This document shows, in pieces, positions 1 through 8,241 of a stretch of DNA of 64,000 nt. Under the pieces are notes generated by a model. It did not search any database. It saw nothing but the letters and a program-made list of their open reading frames with translations, and was not told where the DNA came from. The stretch is from Deltaproteobacteria bacterium (GTDB lineage: Bacteria > Desulfobacterota > Binatia > UBA9968 > JAJDTQ01): positions 1 to 64,000 of the forward strand of contig JAPOPM010000199.1 of the NCBI GenBank assembly GCA_026712905.1, in the 5' to 3' direction. Each line of letters opens with the position of its first letter. The stretch's first letter is position 1. Position numbers and translations under genes: made by a program.

Positions 1-589
1 CCTTCATCGTATACGACGCGCTCCCCAACCGAACCGTCACCGCCGGATCCAACACCACCATCTCCGTGCTCGCCGAGCCCGGCGTCCCCACGCTGTACCC
101 CTCCCCCGTGTCCACCGTCGCCGTCAACGACCCCGTCGTCGTCGCCCCCCCCTGGAACCAGAACCGCGCGATCGTCACCTCCGCCGTCGATGACAACGCC
201 GCGAACGTCGCCTTCTGATTCACCGCCCTCGAATCCAAGTACGTCTGCTCCTGCGTTACCGTCACACCCACCGTCAACGCCGCCGCCGCCGCCGTCGACC
301 CCGTCCGCGTCAGCGTGAATCCCACCTCATCTATCTCGTACCCGTAGCTCGCCGCACCCGCCGCGATCGTCACCGTGGTGGTGTCCTGCCCATACCCTGG
401 CGCAGCCGCCCCGAGAAGCGCCAGTACCCACATCAACAAGGCCGCCGGCAAGACCACCTCCACGCCAGTCCGTCGTCGAAAGGCGGCGATGGACCTGAAC
501 GCCGCTACACGACCTCCTTGACTCCCAGGGCGCCCGGCCACTACCGTCGGTCGAGAGTCATTCTGCGGACGAGCACTGTCAGTAAACAT
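1..589 (-). CDS. Secreted Calx-beta-like repeat protein, N-terminal part (runs off the window)
   Basis: Translated by hand from an ATG at 589 with a strong GGGGGAGGA ribosome site 7 bases upstream. The frame stays open for 196 codons to the window edge. Residues about 45-68 form a signal-anchor or long signal peptide (VVLPAALLMWVLALLGAAAP) ending near GYGQ. After it comes a beta-rich segment with the pattern of Calx-beta domains: YEIDEVGFTLTRTG, then alternating T/V strands, then a short VVLDPAVTV hinge that begins the next repeat. Such repeats occur in large adhesin-like surface proteins. The ligand is unknown and the C-terminus is not in the window. The domain call is from pattern only. Confidence 0.7.
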   Translation of the reverse strand, partial: MFTDSARPQNDSRPTVVAGRPGSQGGRVAAFRSIAAFRRRTGVEVVLPAALLMWVLALLGAAAPGYGQDTTTVTIAAGAASYGYEIDEVGFTLTRTGSTAAAAALTVGVTVTQEQTYLDSRAVNQKATFAALSSTAEVTIARFWFQGGATTTGSLTATVDTGEGYSVGTPGSASTEMVVLDPAVTVRLGSASYTMK

Positions 590-1157
590 TCTTGATTCCT
601 CCCCCGTCTGCCAAGTTCAGGCTCAGGAACCCGAATCTGGTCTTTTGGAAAATTTACCAATTTCGAGAATAAACATGTAATGGTAGATGTTTGTCATTGC
701 AACCACTAGATTTCACTATTAAGACTAGACATTCTTCCTAGAAAACCGATCGATCGATGCGCAGGCCTCGGAATCCGGAAGCCCAAGGGGAGATCCATGG
801 ACACCCCGTTCCAGCCCTTGGCGATAGCCAAATACGCCCGTATTTTGACAGACTTGGGGAGCTCCCCCGGAATCGGGGACATGACTATTGGAATGGATGA
901 GGATGAAGAATCGGCAGGTCGACGCCTACCACGAACGGTGCGGCGGAGCGGGGATTATGCGTGAAATTAGAAACCATTCGATCGACCAAGAATTTCACGT
1001 ATTCGATTATTTTTTCCAGAACAAAAAGGCATCGTTGAGACCCGGCAACGCGTCCTGGTTTCAAGCTACTCTCCAGGACAAGACGCACAGGCCGCGAGAC
1101 GGCCAAGGGAGGGTCCTTTCACCGGCTAGCACCGGCTACGGGAACAACGGGGCGCGC
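590..1157. other. Intergenic, no convincing gene
   Basis: About 570 bases between the Calx-beta-like gene and the repeat at 1158. Positions 640-750 are clearly more AT-rich than the surroundings and probably hold the promoter of the minus-strand gene. They include a short inverted repeat (AAACAT...ATGTTT) at about 672-693. The short open frames here have no ribosome sites and overlap one another on opposite strands. Confidence 0.5.
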
Positions 1158-1220
1158 TAGTGTGGTGTCCGGTTAATTCGCATATGCGGAGGATGTTTCG
1201 TTGCCGGCAAGGCGCGATGA
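1158..1220 (+). repeat. Solo end of the TGTGGTGTCC MITE
   Basis: Starts CTAG then TGTGGTGTCCGGTTAATT and continues with GCGGAGGAT and GGCAAGGCGCGATGA. These match, in order, the left end of the complete element at 28630-28817. Only one end is present, so this is a truncated copy. Confidence 0.65.
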
Positions 1221-1223
1221 ATC

Positions 1224-1248
1224 GTAGGGGCGACCCGCGGTCGCCCCC
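1224..1248. repeat. GGGGCGACC palindromic repeat
   Basis: GTAGGGGCGACC followed by its imperfect complement GGTCGCCCC. It belongs to the same family as the three copies at 8126-8241. It lies directly downstream of the tctB stop codon and may also act as a 3' hairpin. Confidence 0.6.
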
Positions 1249-1270
1249 CGGCGGCCATGGAAAGGGATGG

Positions 1271-1786
1271 TCAGAGCGGCGGGATGAAAGCGCCGAAAAT
1301 CACGCCGGCAAAGAGGTCGACGGCCAGCGTCCGTTCGAAGATGAAATAGAAGAAACCGAGCGCCAGTGCGGTGATGAAGGCCGTTCCCGGCCAGCCGATG
1401 CCACCCTGCTTGTGCGTGAAGAGCACCGCGAACAGGAAGGTCGACACATAGAACCCGGTGATGAAGACCAGCACCCCGAACGCCGCGAACCACACGAACA
1501 TGCGAACGATGAGGCCCAACTCGCCGGCCTTGGGGCCCTGCTGCGCGGTCTCGACAACGTCCTCGGCACCCGCGGCCGAGGAAAGGACATCCTCCAGGCT
1601 CACTTCGAAAGCGCTCAGGATGCGCGGATAGCGTTCACCGGCGAGACACAGGGCCGCCAGCAGCAGGGTTGGGAACGCCAGCACCAGGGGCACGAAGCCC
1701 GCCATGCCGCCGTAGGAGAACGACCACCCGAAGAACAGCGCCGCGGTGGCCACGAGGATCACCCCGAGAAGCGTGGACCCTTTCAT
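1271..1786 (-). CDS. tctB: Tripartite tricarboxylate transporter, small membrane subunit (TctB type)
   Basis: A 171-residue protein with four hydrophobic segments (roughly residues 5-22, 28-48, 100-120 and 128-165) and a polar central loop. This is the length and layout of TctB, the small membrane subunit of the solute-binding-protein-dependent TTT family. I chose the ATG at 1786 because it overlaps the TGA of the upstream large subunit as ATGA, which implies translational coupling; an in-frame start at 1819 would add 11 residues. It sits between tctA and a GGGGCGACC palindrome. Substrate cannot be inferred. Confidence 0.85.
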   Translation of the reverse strand: MKGSTLLGVILVATAALFFGWSFSYGGMAGFVPLVLAFPTLLLAALCLAGERYPRILSAFEVSLEDVLSSAAGAEDVVETAQQGPKAGELGLIVRMFVWFAAFGVLVFITGFYVSTFLFAVLFTHKQGGIGWPGTAFITALALGFFYFIFERTLAVDLFAGVIFGAFIPPL

Positions 1787-3276
1787 GACGACGCCTTCCC
1801 TTTCCGGCTCGACAGCCACGGCAGGCAGAGCATGAGGATGCTCAGGAGCATCAGCACTATGGTGACGGGCCGCGTGAAAAAGATGGCGTAGCTGCCGGCG
1901 GAGATCTGCAGCGACTGCACGAAGGACAGTTCCGCGCGCACCCCGAGCAGGAATCCGATGACCAGCGTCACCAGCGAGAAACCGAACCGGTTGAACGCGA
2001 AACCGAGGATGCCCGCGGCGATGGCGATACCGATGTCCCAGACGTTCTCGCGCGCGGCGTAGGCGCCGCCGACGGACAGCAGGAAGGCGGCCGGGACCAC
2101 GTAGCCCACGCGCAGCGTGGTGACCCGGGCGAGGATATCGGCGCCGAACGCGGCCATGAGGCTGGCCAGGAAGTTGGCGATCACGAAGCCGAAGATCAGC
2201 ACGAACACGATGTCCATGTGTTCCCGGATGAAGAAGAACCCGGGCTGGAGCCCGTGGAGGATGAAGGCGCCCAGAAGCACGGCCATGCCGGCGCTGCCAG
2301 GGATGCCGAAGATAATGGTGGGCAGCAGGGCGCCGCCGTCCTTGGCGTCATTGGAGGCCTCGGAGGCGATGATGCCCTCGGGAGTGCCGGTGCCGAACTT
2401 CTCCGGGTTCTTGGAGAACTGCACGGCCATGGAGTAGGAGAGAAAGTTGGCCAACCCCCCGCCGATGCCCGGAATGATGCCCGCAAAGATACCGATGGCC
2501 GAGCTCCGCACCAGCGTGGTCTTGTATTGGAAAACCTCCCAGAACCCCTTGAAGGCGCCGAACAGACCCACCCTGATGCGCGCGCCGCCCTCGGCGATGG
2601 TATCGCCGCGCAGCACGTGGTTGACCAGCTCGGCGATGGCGAAGAGCCCGATGAAGAACGGCACCAGCGGGATACCGTCCCACAGGTAGTTGTCGCTGCC
2701 GAAGTTGAAGCGCAGCACCCCGTGCACCGGACTGAAGCCGATGAGCGACAAGAGCACGCCGATGCCCGCGGACACGAGCCCCTTGAGCATGTTGCCGCGG
2801 GCGGCGTAGGCCACGGTCAGAAGGCCGAAGACCACCAGCATGAAGAACTCTGGCGGGCCGAAGGACAGCACGATGATCTTCACGAATGGGATGAGGATCA
2901 TCAGGAAGCACATGCCCACCACGGCGCCGAGAAACGACGACGCCGCCGCCAGCCCCACGGCCCGGCCCGCCTCGCCCCGGCGCGCCATGGGATGCCCGTC
3001 GAAGCAGGTGGCGGCGTTGGGCGCTTCTCCGGGGATGTTGAGCAGGATGGCGGGAACCGAACCCCCTTCGGTGGCGGCCCCCATCATCCCCGCCATGAGG
3101 AACATGGCGGTCTCCGCGTCCCACCCGAAGGTGAAGGTCATGCCGATGGTCAGGCCCGCCAGGAACAGCCCCGGGAGCGCCCCCAGGATGAGGCCGGACA
3201 CCGCGCCGACGGCGAGCACCAAGAGGTTCATGGGCTCGCTGAGCATGCCCATGGCCAGGAGAAATGGTTCCCACAT
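1783..3276 (-). CDS. tctA: Tripartite tricarboxylate transporter, large permease subunit (TctA type)
   Basis: A 497-residue polytopic inner-membrane protein, normal for TctA. The family signature GEAPNAATCFDGHPMARRG lies at residues 83-101 after the ALPGLFLAGLTIG segment, and a second glycine-rich repeat (PGIGGGLANFLSY) lies near residue 270. The start at 3276 has GAGGAA 9 bases upstream. It is the middle gene of receptor, large subunit and small subunit, transcribed tctC-tctA-tctB. The family carries out secondary uptake of carboxylates using a periplasmic receptor. The gap to tctC is about 120 bases. Confidence 0.92.
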   Translation of the reverse strand: MWEPFLLAMGMLSEPMNLLVLAVGAVSGLILGALPGLFLAGLTIGMTFTFGWDAETAMFLMAGMMGAATEGGSVPAILLNIPGEAPNAATCFDGHPMARRGEAGRAVGLAAASSFLGAVVGMCFLMILIPFVKIIVLSFGPPEFFMLVVFGLLTVAYAARGNMLKGLVSAGIGVLLSLIGFSPVHGVLRFNFGSDNYLWDGIPLVPFFIGLFAIAELVNHVLRGDTIAEGGARIRVGLFGAFKGFWEVFQYKTTLVRSSAIGIFAGIIPGIGGGLANFLSYSMAVQFSKNPEKFGTGTPEGIIASEASNDAKDGGALLPTIIFGIPGSAGMAVLLGAFILHGLQPGFFFIREHMDIVFVLIFGFVIANFLASLMAAFGADILARVTTLRVGYVVPAAFLLSVGGAYAARENVWDIGIAIAAGILGFAFNRFGFSLVTLVIGFLLGVRAELSFVQSLQISAGSYAIFFTRPVTIVLMLLSILMLCLPWLSSRKGKASS

Positions 3277-3395
3277 GGATTCGTTCCTCGGACGCGGCCC
3301 TTGCCGTCCCCTGCGTTGCGCCGACCGACCGCTCCGCTACCCACCGTCCACGGCCGCGTTCAAACCGCGGCCGTGGACGGCTTCGAAGCTCGTTC

Positions 3396-4379
3396 CTACT
3401 TGGCCTTGGCGGCCGCTCGCATCTCCTTGAGGTTGGCCTGGAAAAGGTTCTCGTAGTATTTCAGGTCTTCGGTCACGGAGGAACCCGGCCCCTCGACCAA
3501 CTGGATGGACGACGATTTCTTCCAGGCGATGTAGTCCTCGTCCCGCATGGACTTGAGCAGGAGTTCCTCGAGGATCTTCGCCCGGTCCGCGGGGATTCCC
3601 GGAGGGCCGCCGAAGGCGCGCAGGTCGCTGAAGTAGAGGTCAAAGCCCATCTCGTAAGAAGTCTTCACGTCCGGGGCGTTGACGGCGCGCTTCCTGTCCA
3701 GTTGAACCACCGGGCGCAGGTCCGTGCCGAGATAGGAGGTCACCGACGGGTGGTCGATGGGCTGGGCCCAGACGTCGAAGTCGCCGCGCAGGAGCGCCGG
3801 CAGCGACTCGCCCGTGCCACGGTAGCCGGCCACCACGTTAAAGTCGATGCCGAAGGTCTTGGCGGCCAGGAACGAGCCCAACCACCGTCCCACGCCGATA
3901 CCCTCGACCCCCCAGGTGACACGTTTTGCCTTCTGCAGGTCCGCGATGGACTTGTGGGGGCCCTTGGCCGATACGTGAAGGCCGAAGGGGTCCGCCCCCA
4001 CCCGGGCGAGCCACGTGTACTTGCTGGTTTCGAAGCCGACGGGCTTTTCCGACAGCATCTGGTCGCCGAGCATCCCGGAGGCTTGGAAGTGGGCGATGGT
4101 GTAGCCGTCGGGCTTGGCGCGGTACATGAATACCGAGGCGCGGCGGCCGGCGGCGCCGGTGACGTTCTTGACGATGATGTTCACGCCCTTGGGAACGAAC
4201 TTCTTCATGCTCCGGGCCGTGGCGCGGGCGATGGAGTCGTAGCCGCCGCCGGGCGAGAACGGCACGACGATGTTGATGTTGCGGTCGGGGAACTCGGCAC
4301 CCGCCTGCGAGAGCGGCAGGCTCACGGCCAGACCGAGCGCGAGGGCCCCCAACAGGATTCGAGTCGTCAGATTTCGCAT
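3396..4379 (-). CDS. tctC: Tripartite tricarboxylate transporter receptor (TctC/Bug family)
   Basis: A 327-residue periplasmic binding protein. Residues 1-28 are a typical signal peptide (basic MRNLTTR, hydrophobic core, then AGA). The mature protein opens with the Bug-family motif VPFSPGGGYD at 39-48, which forms part of the carboxylate-binding pocket. GGAGG precedes the ATG. It is the first gene of the tct operon and delivers substrate to TctA/TctB. Bug proteins bind many carboxylates and some nicotinate-like or aromatic acids, so the ligand is undetermined. Confidence 0.92.
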   Translation of the reverse strand: MRNLTTRILLGALALGLAVSLPLSQAGAEFPDRNINIVVPFSPGGGYDSIARATARSMKKFVPKGVNIIVKNVTGAAGRRASVFMYRAKPDGYTIAHFQASGMLGDQMLSEKPVGFETSKYTWLARVGADPFGLHVSAKGPHKSIADLQKAKRVTWGVEGIGVGRWLGSFLAAKTFGIDFNVVAGYRGTGESLPALLRGDFDVWAQPIDHPSVTSYLGTDLRPVVQLDRKRAVNAPDVKTSYEMGFDLYFSDLRAFGGPPGIPADRAKILEELLLKSMRDEDYIAWKKSSSIQLVEGPGSSVTEDLKYYENLFQANLKEMRAAAKAK

Positions 4380-4549
4380 ATCATTCCTCCGTCATTACGC
4401 TGGAAAGCGTCTTGTGCGGCCTTGCTGTACCGCGATGGGCTAAAGTTGTGTCACTGGCTGCCGATGATTTGGGAAGAAGGCAATAAGCATGACCTTTTAT
4501 GGGGGTCCCCCGGCATTGTCAAGGGTCATGAAGGAGATTTTGATTCGTG

Positions 4550-4578
4550 TTGACTCGGCCGAGCGTAACCGATAAGGT
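4550..4578 (+). promoter_or_regulatory. Possible sigma70-type promoter of ssb
   Basis: TTGACT at 4550-4555, a 17-base spacer, then TAAGGT at 4573-4578, about 40 bases before the ssb start. The -35 is good and the -10 is poor. Confidence 0.3.
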
Positions 4579-4619
4579 CCACGCTTCCGTCGCACAAAAC
4601 TAGCTCGTGAGGTGCGCAC

Positions 4620-5045
4620 ATGTCCGTGAACATCGCTATCGTCGTAGGAAACCTTGGCAAGGACCCGGAGGTCCGCTTCACCCAGAGCGGCCGCGCGGTC
4701 GCCAATTTTTCCATCGCCACATCCGAGTCCTGGACCGGTCAGGACGGCAACTCCCAGGAACGCACGGAGTGGCACAACATCGTCGTGTGGGGCAAGCAAG
4801 CGGAAGCCTGCGGCCAGTACCTGTCCAAGGGACGGCAGGTCTTCGTCCAGGGCCGTATCCAGACCCGCAAGTGGACCGACCAGAACGGCCAGGACCGCTA
4901 CACCACCGAGATCGTCGCCCAGCGGGTGCAGTTCCTCGGCGGCGGAGGCGGCGCGCGCGCTTCGCAGGAGTCCCAGGACCAGGGGTTCGGCGAACCTTCG
5001 TCCTCCTTCCAGTCCCCGCCCATCGACGACGACATCCCCTTCTAG
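4620..5045 (+). CDS. ssb: Single-stranded DNA-binding protein
   Basis: A 141-residue SSB. The OB fold occupies residues 1-105, with the family signatures [35 protein letters not shown] and [20 protein letters not shown] Gly/Ser/Gln-rich linker follows, then the acidic tip DDDIPF, which in known SSBs recruits repair and replication partners. GAGGTG lies upstream of the ATG. It is a stand-alone gene followed by an 11-bp hairpin. It differs from E. coli SSB mainly in having a shorter linker. Confidence 0.97.
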   Translation: MSVNIAIVVGNLGKDPEVRFTQSGRAVANFSIATSESWTGQDGNSQERTEWHNIVVWGKQAEACGQYLSKGRQVFVQGRIQTRKWTDQNGQDRYTTEIVAQRVQFLGGGGGARASQESQDQGFGEPSSSFQSPPIDDDIPF

Positions 5046-5055
5046 CGTTCTCTCC

Positions 5056-5081
5056 GGTGCAGGACACGGATGTCCTGCACC
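5056..5081 (+). terminator. Hairpin after ssb
   Basis: Perfect 11-bp stem GGTGCAGGACA / TGTCCTGCACC with a 4-base CGGA loop, 10 bases after the ssb stop. There is no T-run, so it may stabilise the 3' end or assist factor-dependent termination rather than act as a classical intrinsic terminator. Confidence 0.5.
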
Positions 5082-5233
5082 ACGTCAAAGCACATTTGCC
5101 GCGCCGCCCGCGCTGCGGGTTCCGATCAAGGGACCGGTTTGCGGACGCCTATCGCGGCACCTTTGCGCGCCAATGGGTCTCGTGACCTGGAATTCACAAT
5201 CAGAAGGAGAATGAAAGCAATTTTGCCGCATGG

Positions 5234-5296
5234 CAGAAGGAAAGCACACTTGCCCTCGTTTTGACTTATTCCGTTGGCAAGTGTGCTTTCCTTCTG
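5234..5296. promoter_or_regulatory. Perfect 21-bp inverted repeat upstream of the XRE/S24-like gene
   Basis: The left arm at 5234-5254 and right arm at 5276-5296 are exact reverse complements over 21 bases, separated by 21 bases. The arm centres are 42 bp apart, about four helical turns. Each arm contains the quasi-dyad AAGCACACTT. A TTGACT (5261-5266) sits in the spacer. The right arm ends 10 bases before the chosen start codon. It fits a pair of operators for autoregulation by the downstream repressor-like protein. A 21-bp RNA hairpin in the leader is the alternative. Confidence 0.6.
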
Positions 5297-5306
5297 GAAA
5301 CCTGCG

Positions 5307-6164
5307 ATGCCCCGACGGAAGACTCCCCCACTCTCAAGTCCCTCCAAGAACAAGATCCGGGATTTCATTGACGACGAGAAATCCCTGGGACGAGCCACGA
5401 AGGGGCAGATAGCGGCCGCCATCGGCATTCGACCGAGCCACTTCTCCAACCTCTTGAACGGACGCAACGAGTGGAAACTGAACCAACTGGAGAAGCTGGC
5501 CGAATTTCTGGGAGTGCCGCTTACCCGGCTGTTCGCCGAGCGCGGCAAGGAGAGCCCGGAGCGTCCCGCGCGACGGAATCGCGAGGTGGAACTGGAGGAC
5601 AGCGTACGGCGGACCTTGAGAGCCGAGGCTCGCGGGCTGCGCGCCGCGTTGCGGCGGGATCTGGATCTTCTTCTGCGCGAGCGGATCTCCGGCGACCGCC
5701 AGTCCTTGCCCGGCGGATACGCGACGGACGACGTCCCGGCTGACTACTGGACGGAGGGCGTCGACCTTGACGAAGCTCTCCCCGTGGAGATGCGGGAGCT
5801 CGACGCGGCTTACGACGCGTCCGGGGCAGCGCAAACCCCCGAGTCCGTGTGGTTCGGACGTGACTGGCTGCGCCGGCAGAGACTGGATTCCACCCAGTGC
5901 CTCATCGTCAGGATACAAGACGATTCCATGGCGGAGACCCTCCCGGACGGATGTTCCGTGCTGGTGAACCGGCGACAGCGGCAGAGGCACGCGGGACGCA
6001 TCTTTGCGCTGCGCACCGAGGACAGGCTGTTGATCCGGCGCGCGGGCAGGGATGCCTCCGGCGCCTGGCTGCTTGAATGCGATCATCCGGCGTGGGCGAC
6101 CGTGGCCTGGCCTGATGACGCGAAGGTCGTCGGCGAGGTGCGCTGGATGGCACGGACGTTCTGA
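5307..6164 (+). CDS. XRE-family regulator with a LexA/CI-like S24 domain, probably not self-cleaving
   Basis: A 285-residue protein. A helix-turn-helix of XRE type lies at about residues 31-72 (KGQIAAAIGIRPSHFSNLLN). A basic, coiled central segment follows, then a C-terminal S24 fold (VRIQDDSMAETLPDGCSVLV, then GRIFALRTEDRLLIRRAG). The nucleophile Ser is at 207. The residue 37 positions later, where LexA and CI have the catalytic Lys, is Arg244, so self-cleavage is unlikely. I chose the ATG at 5307 because the upstream alternative at 5274 lies inside the inverted-repeat operator. No strong ribosome site is visible. It is probably an autoregulated repressor; its targets are unknown. Confidence 0.8.
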   Translation: MPRRKTPPLSSPSKNKIRDFIDDEKSLGRATKGQIAAAIGIRPSHFSNLLNGRNEWKLNQLEKLAEFLGVPLTRLFAERGKESPERPARRNREVELEDSVRRTLRAEARGLRAALRRDLDLLLRERISGDRQSLPGGYATDDVPADYWTEGVDLDEALPVEMRELDAAYDASGAAQTPESVWFGRDWLRRQRLDSTQCLIVRIQDDSMAETLPDGCSVLVNRRQRQRHAGRIFALRTEDRLLIRRAGRDASGAWLLECDHPAWATVAWPDDAKVVGEVRWMARTF

Positions 6165-6196
6165 ATGGACACGCCGGCCCGAACCCGGACACCGCG

Positions 6197-7069
6197 TCAC
6201 CCCAGGCGCACGTTCACCAGGATCGCGCCGCCCACGGTCAGCACCGCCCCCGCCGGCACCCGCCAGGTGATGCGCTCCGCCCGCCGCAGCACCACCAGGG
6301 AAATCAACACCACGAACAACGGCGAGGTCTGGATCAGCGGCAGCATGCGGTAGATCTCGCCGAGTTGCAGTGCGCTGGCATACAGGAACTTGCCGAGGCC
6401 TTCGATGGCTCCGGCGACGATGAAGTATTTCCAGCCAACACGCACGTTCTCGCGGATCTCGCCCCGGCGCGTCGCCAGAGTGTAACCGGTTACCACCACC
6501 AAGGCCGCCAGGATGGCCACGGCGGCGGCGGCCACCGTGTCGGGAAAGGCCTGCACGCCGATACGCCAGCAAAGAGCCGCGCCCGCGCCGGCCACCGCGG
6601 CACCCAGTGGCCAAAGCATGTCCACCCTGCGCCAATGCCCGGTGACAGCCCCGGACGAGATCACCGCGATCCCCGCCACTACCAGCAGGATACCGGTCAG
6701 GTTGTACCAAGCCGGATCCTCACCGAGGAAGGCCATGGCCATGAAGGCGGCGAAGATGGCCGAACTGCCCTTGATGGGCGCGGCGCGCGACACACCGATC
6801 TTCGAGATCCCGATGAAGAAGGTCACGAAGAACACGCCTGGGTTGAGCGCCCCGCCCAGCATCATCCACAGGTAGTGGACGCCCCACGCCGGGAAGCGCA
6901 CGTCGAGGGCCGCGATCACGAGGGTGAACATCATCACCGAGGATGCGAGGGCCATCATGGCCCCCACCACGGCGTTGGCCCGCTCCAGCCCGAAACGCGC
7001 GGTCACGTCGGCGACGGCGTAGGCGAGGGCCGTGCCCAGAGCGAACAGCAGTGCCGCGTCGAACTCCAT
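6197..7069 (-). CDS. EamA/DMT-family permease
   Basis: About 290 residues with ten predicted transmembrane segments in two repeated halves, as in EamA (drug/metabolite transporter) proteins. Typical end-of-half signatures are KGSSAIFAAFMAMAFLGE and LIQTSPLFVVLISLVVLRR. The start at 7069 (MEFDAALLF) places the first helix at the N-terminus; the longer open frame upstream adds 23 polar residues. It is convergent with the XRE gene and divergent from the binding protein at 7210. Family members export or import diverse small molecules, and the substrate cannot be read here. A second EamA gene lies at 12141. Confidence 0.85.
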   Translation of the reverse strand: MEFDAALLFALGTALAYAVADVTARFGLERANAVVGAMMALASSVMMFTLVIAALDVRFPAWGVHYLWMMLGGALNPGVFFVTFFIGISKIGVSRAAPIKGSSAIFAAFMAMAFLGEDPAWYNLTGILLVVAGIAVISSGAVTGHWRRVDMLWPLGAAVAGAGAALCWRIGVQAFPDTVAAAAVAILAALVVVTGYTLATRRGEIRENVRVGWKYFIVAGAIEGLGKFLYASALQLGEIYRMLPLIQTSPLFVVLISLVVLRRAERITWRVPAGAVLTVGGAILVNVRLG

Positions 7070-7209
7070 GGCGTCAGCCCATACGTACCAGATAGGCGGT
7101 GCCCCGCATACGCGGTGCGCACGCGCGGCGCCGGACACGATCTTGACCGGCTCCCGTGCGGGTTGTAATAGACAAGCCTTGGGCGGAAGCTTCGAAAGGA
7201 GAACGAAAA

Positions 7210-8121
7210 ATGGCTGAGTTGGTCAAGATCAACGTGGAGAGCGCGGAAGCGGTTCTGGGGCTCCACTGGTTCGTGGCGCAGGAAGAAGGACTGTTCGAGG
7301 AAGAAGGCATGGAGGTGGAGATCCTCCTGCCGGGCGTGCGCGAGACCAAGTTCGCGGCCGACGATCCGCGGCGCACCGACCACACCCTGGTGAAGTCCAC
7401 CAACTACCAGTTCCTGTACGAGCAGAAGAAGGTGGACATCATGCGCGCCTGTTCCTGGGGACAGGTGCGGCGGGCCTACGACAGCGAGCGCGGCGCCCCC
7501 ATCTGGACCAAGCGCCCGGCGGTGGTGTGCCAGGGCATCTACGTCCTGCCCGACTCGCCGGTGAACGCGCCCATGCAGCTCGCCAACAAGAGCGTCGGCG
7601 TCCAGTACCACCAGGGCTCGCACTACCACACCCTGTCCCTGCTCGAGGGCTTCGTCGCCCGGGACGAGATGAACGTGGTGCACGCCGGCACCGTGCACGA
7701 ACGGTTCATCGCGCTGGAGAACGGCGAGGTGGACGCGGCCACGCTCATGGAGCCGTGGATCTCGCTGGCCCAGAAGCGCGGTTACAAGATGATTACCGAG
7801 GGCCACTACCTGGGGGTGGAGAACGGCCCCGCCGACATGGACCCCGACCTGCTCAAACGCATGCTGCGGGCCATCAAGAAGTCCGTCACCTACATCAACA
7901 AGAACCCCAGGAAGTACATCAAGCACATGCTGGCGGAGATCCCCGAGCACTACGCCAACGAGCTCACGGAAGACGACTTCTACCTGCCGCGGCTGCGCTA
8001 CGTGGACCCGGAGCCCTATACCGAGGAAGAGTTCGAGCGGCAGTACAAGTGGATGCTGACGTGGGACCTGATCCCCGAGGACGCGGACTACACCGAGCTG
8101 GTGTGCAATGTGACCGTCTGA
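7210..8121 (+). CDS. NMT1/SsuA-like substrate-binding protein without signal peptide
   Basis: 303 residues with the layout of ABC-type aromatic sulfonate/pyrimidine-precursor binding proteins: an N-terminal lobe (INVESAEAVLGLHWFVAQEEGLFEEEGMEVE), a hinge with KSVGVQYHQGSHYH, and a second lobe (GTVHERFIALENGEVDAATLMEPW). AAAGGAG precedes the ATG at 7210. No export signal is visible, so it may act in the cytoplasm as a THI5-like or ligand-processing protein, or be exported by another route. No ABC permease or ATPase lies beside it. The nearest genes are an EamA permease and a molybdo-hydroxylase. Ligand unknown. Confidence 0.7.
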   Translation: MAELVKINVESAEAVLGLHWFVAQEEGLFEEEGMEVEILLPGVRETKFAADDPRRTDHTLVKSTNYQFLYEQKKVDIMRACSWGQVRRAYDSERGAPIWTKRPAVVCQGIYVLPDSPVNAPMQLANKSVGVQYHQGSHYHTLSLLEGFVARDEMNVVHAGTVHERFIALENGEVDAATLMEPWISLAQKRGYKMITEGHYLGVENGPADMDPDLLKRMLRAIKKSVTYINKNPRKYIKHMLAEIPEHYANELTEDDFYLPRLRYVDPEPYTEEEFERQYKWMLTWDLIPEDADYTELVCNVTV

Positions 8122-8125
8122 ACCC

Positions 8126-8241
8126 GTAGGGGCGACCGCGGGTCGCCCCGGCATACAACGTCATCTTGTAGGGGCGACCGGCCGGTCGCCCTTGGCGTGC
8201 CACCTCACGGTGCAGTCAGGGCGACCGCGGGTCGCCCCTAC
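8126..8241. repeat. Cluster of three GGGGCGACC palindromic repeats
   Basis: Three copies, at 8126-8149, 8168-8191 and 8218-8241, of a palindrome of the form GTAGGGGCGACCGCGGGTCG. The third is inverted, and its GTAG supplies the TAG stop of the downstream minus-strand hydroxylase gene. A fourth copy is at 1224. Confidence 0.75.

Noticed and set aside
2218-3456. Long plus-strand open frame opposite tctA
   Set aside because: Arg/His/Glu-rich composition with no domain, antisense to a clear permease; a GC-rich shadow.
5126-5548. 140-codon minus-strand frame across the 21-bp inverted repeat
   Set aside because: It reads through the operator and the start of the XRE gene and has no recognisable motif.
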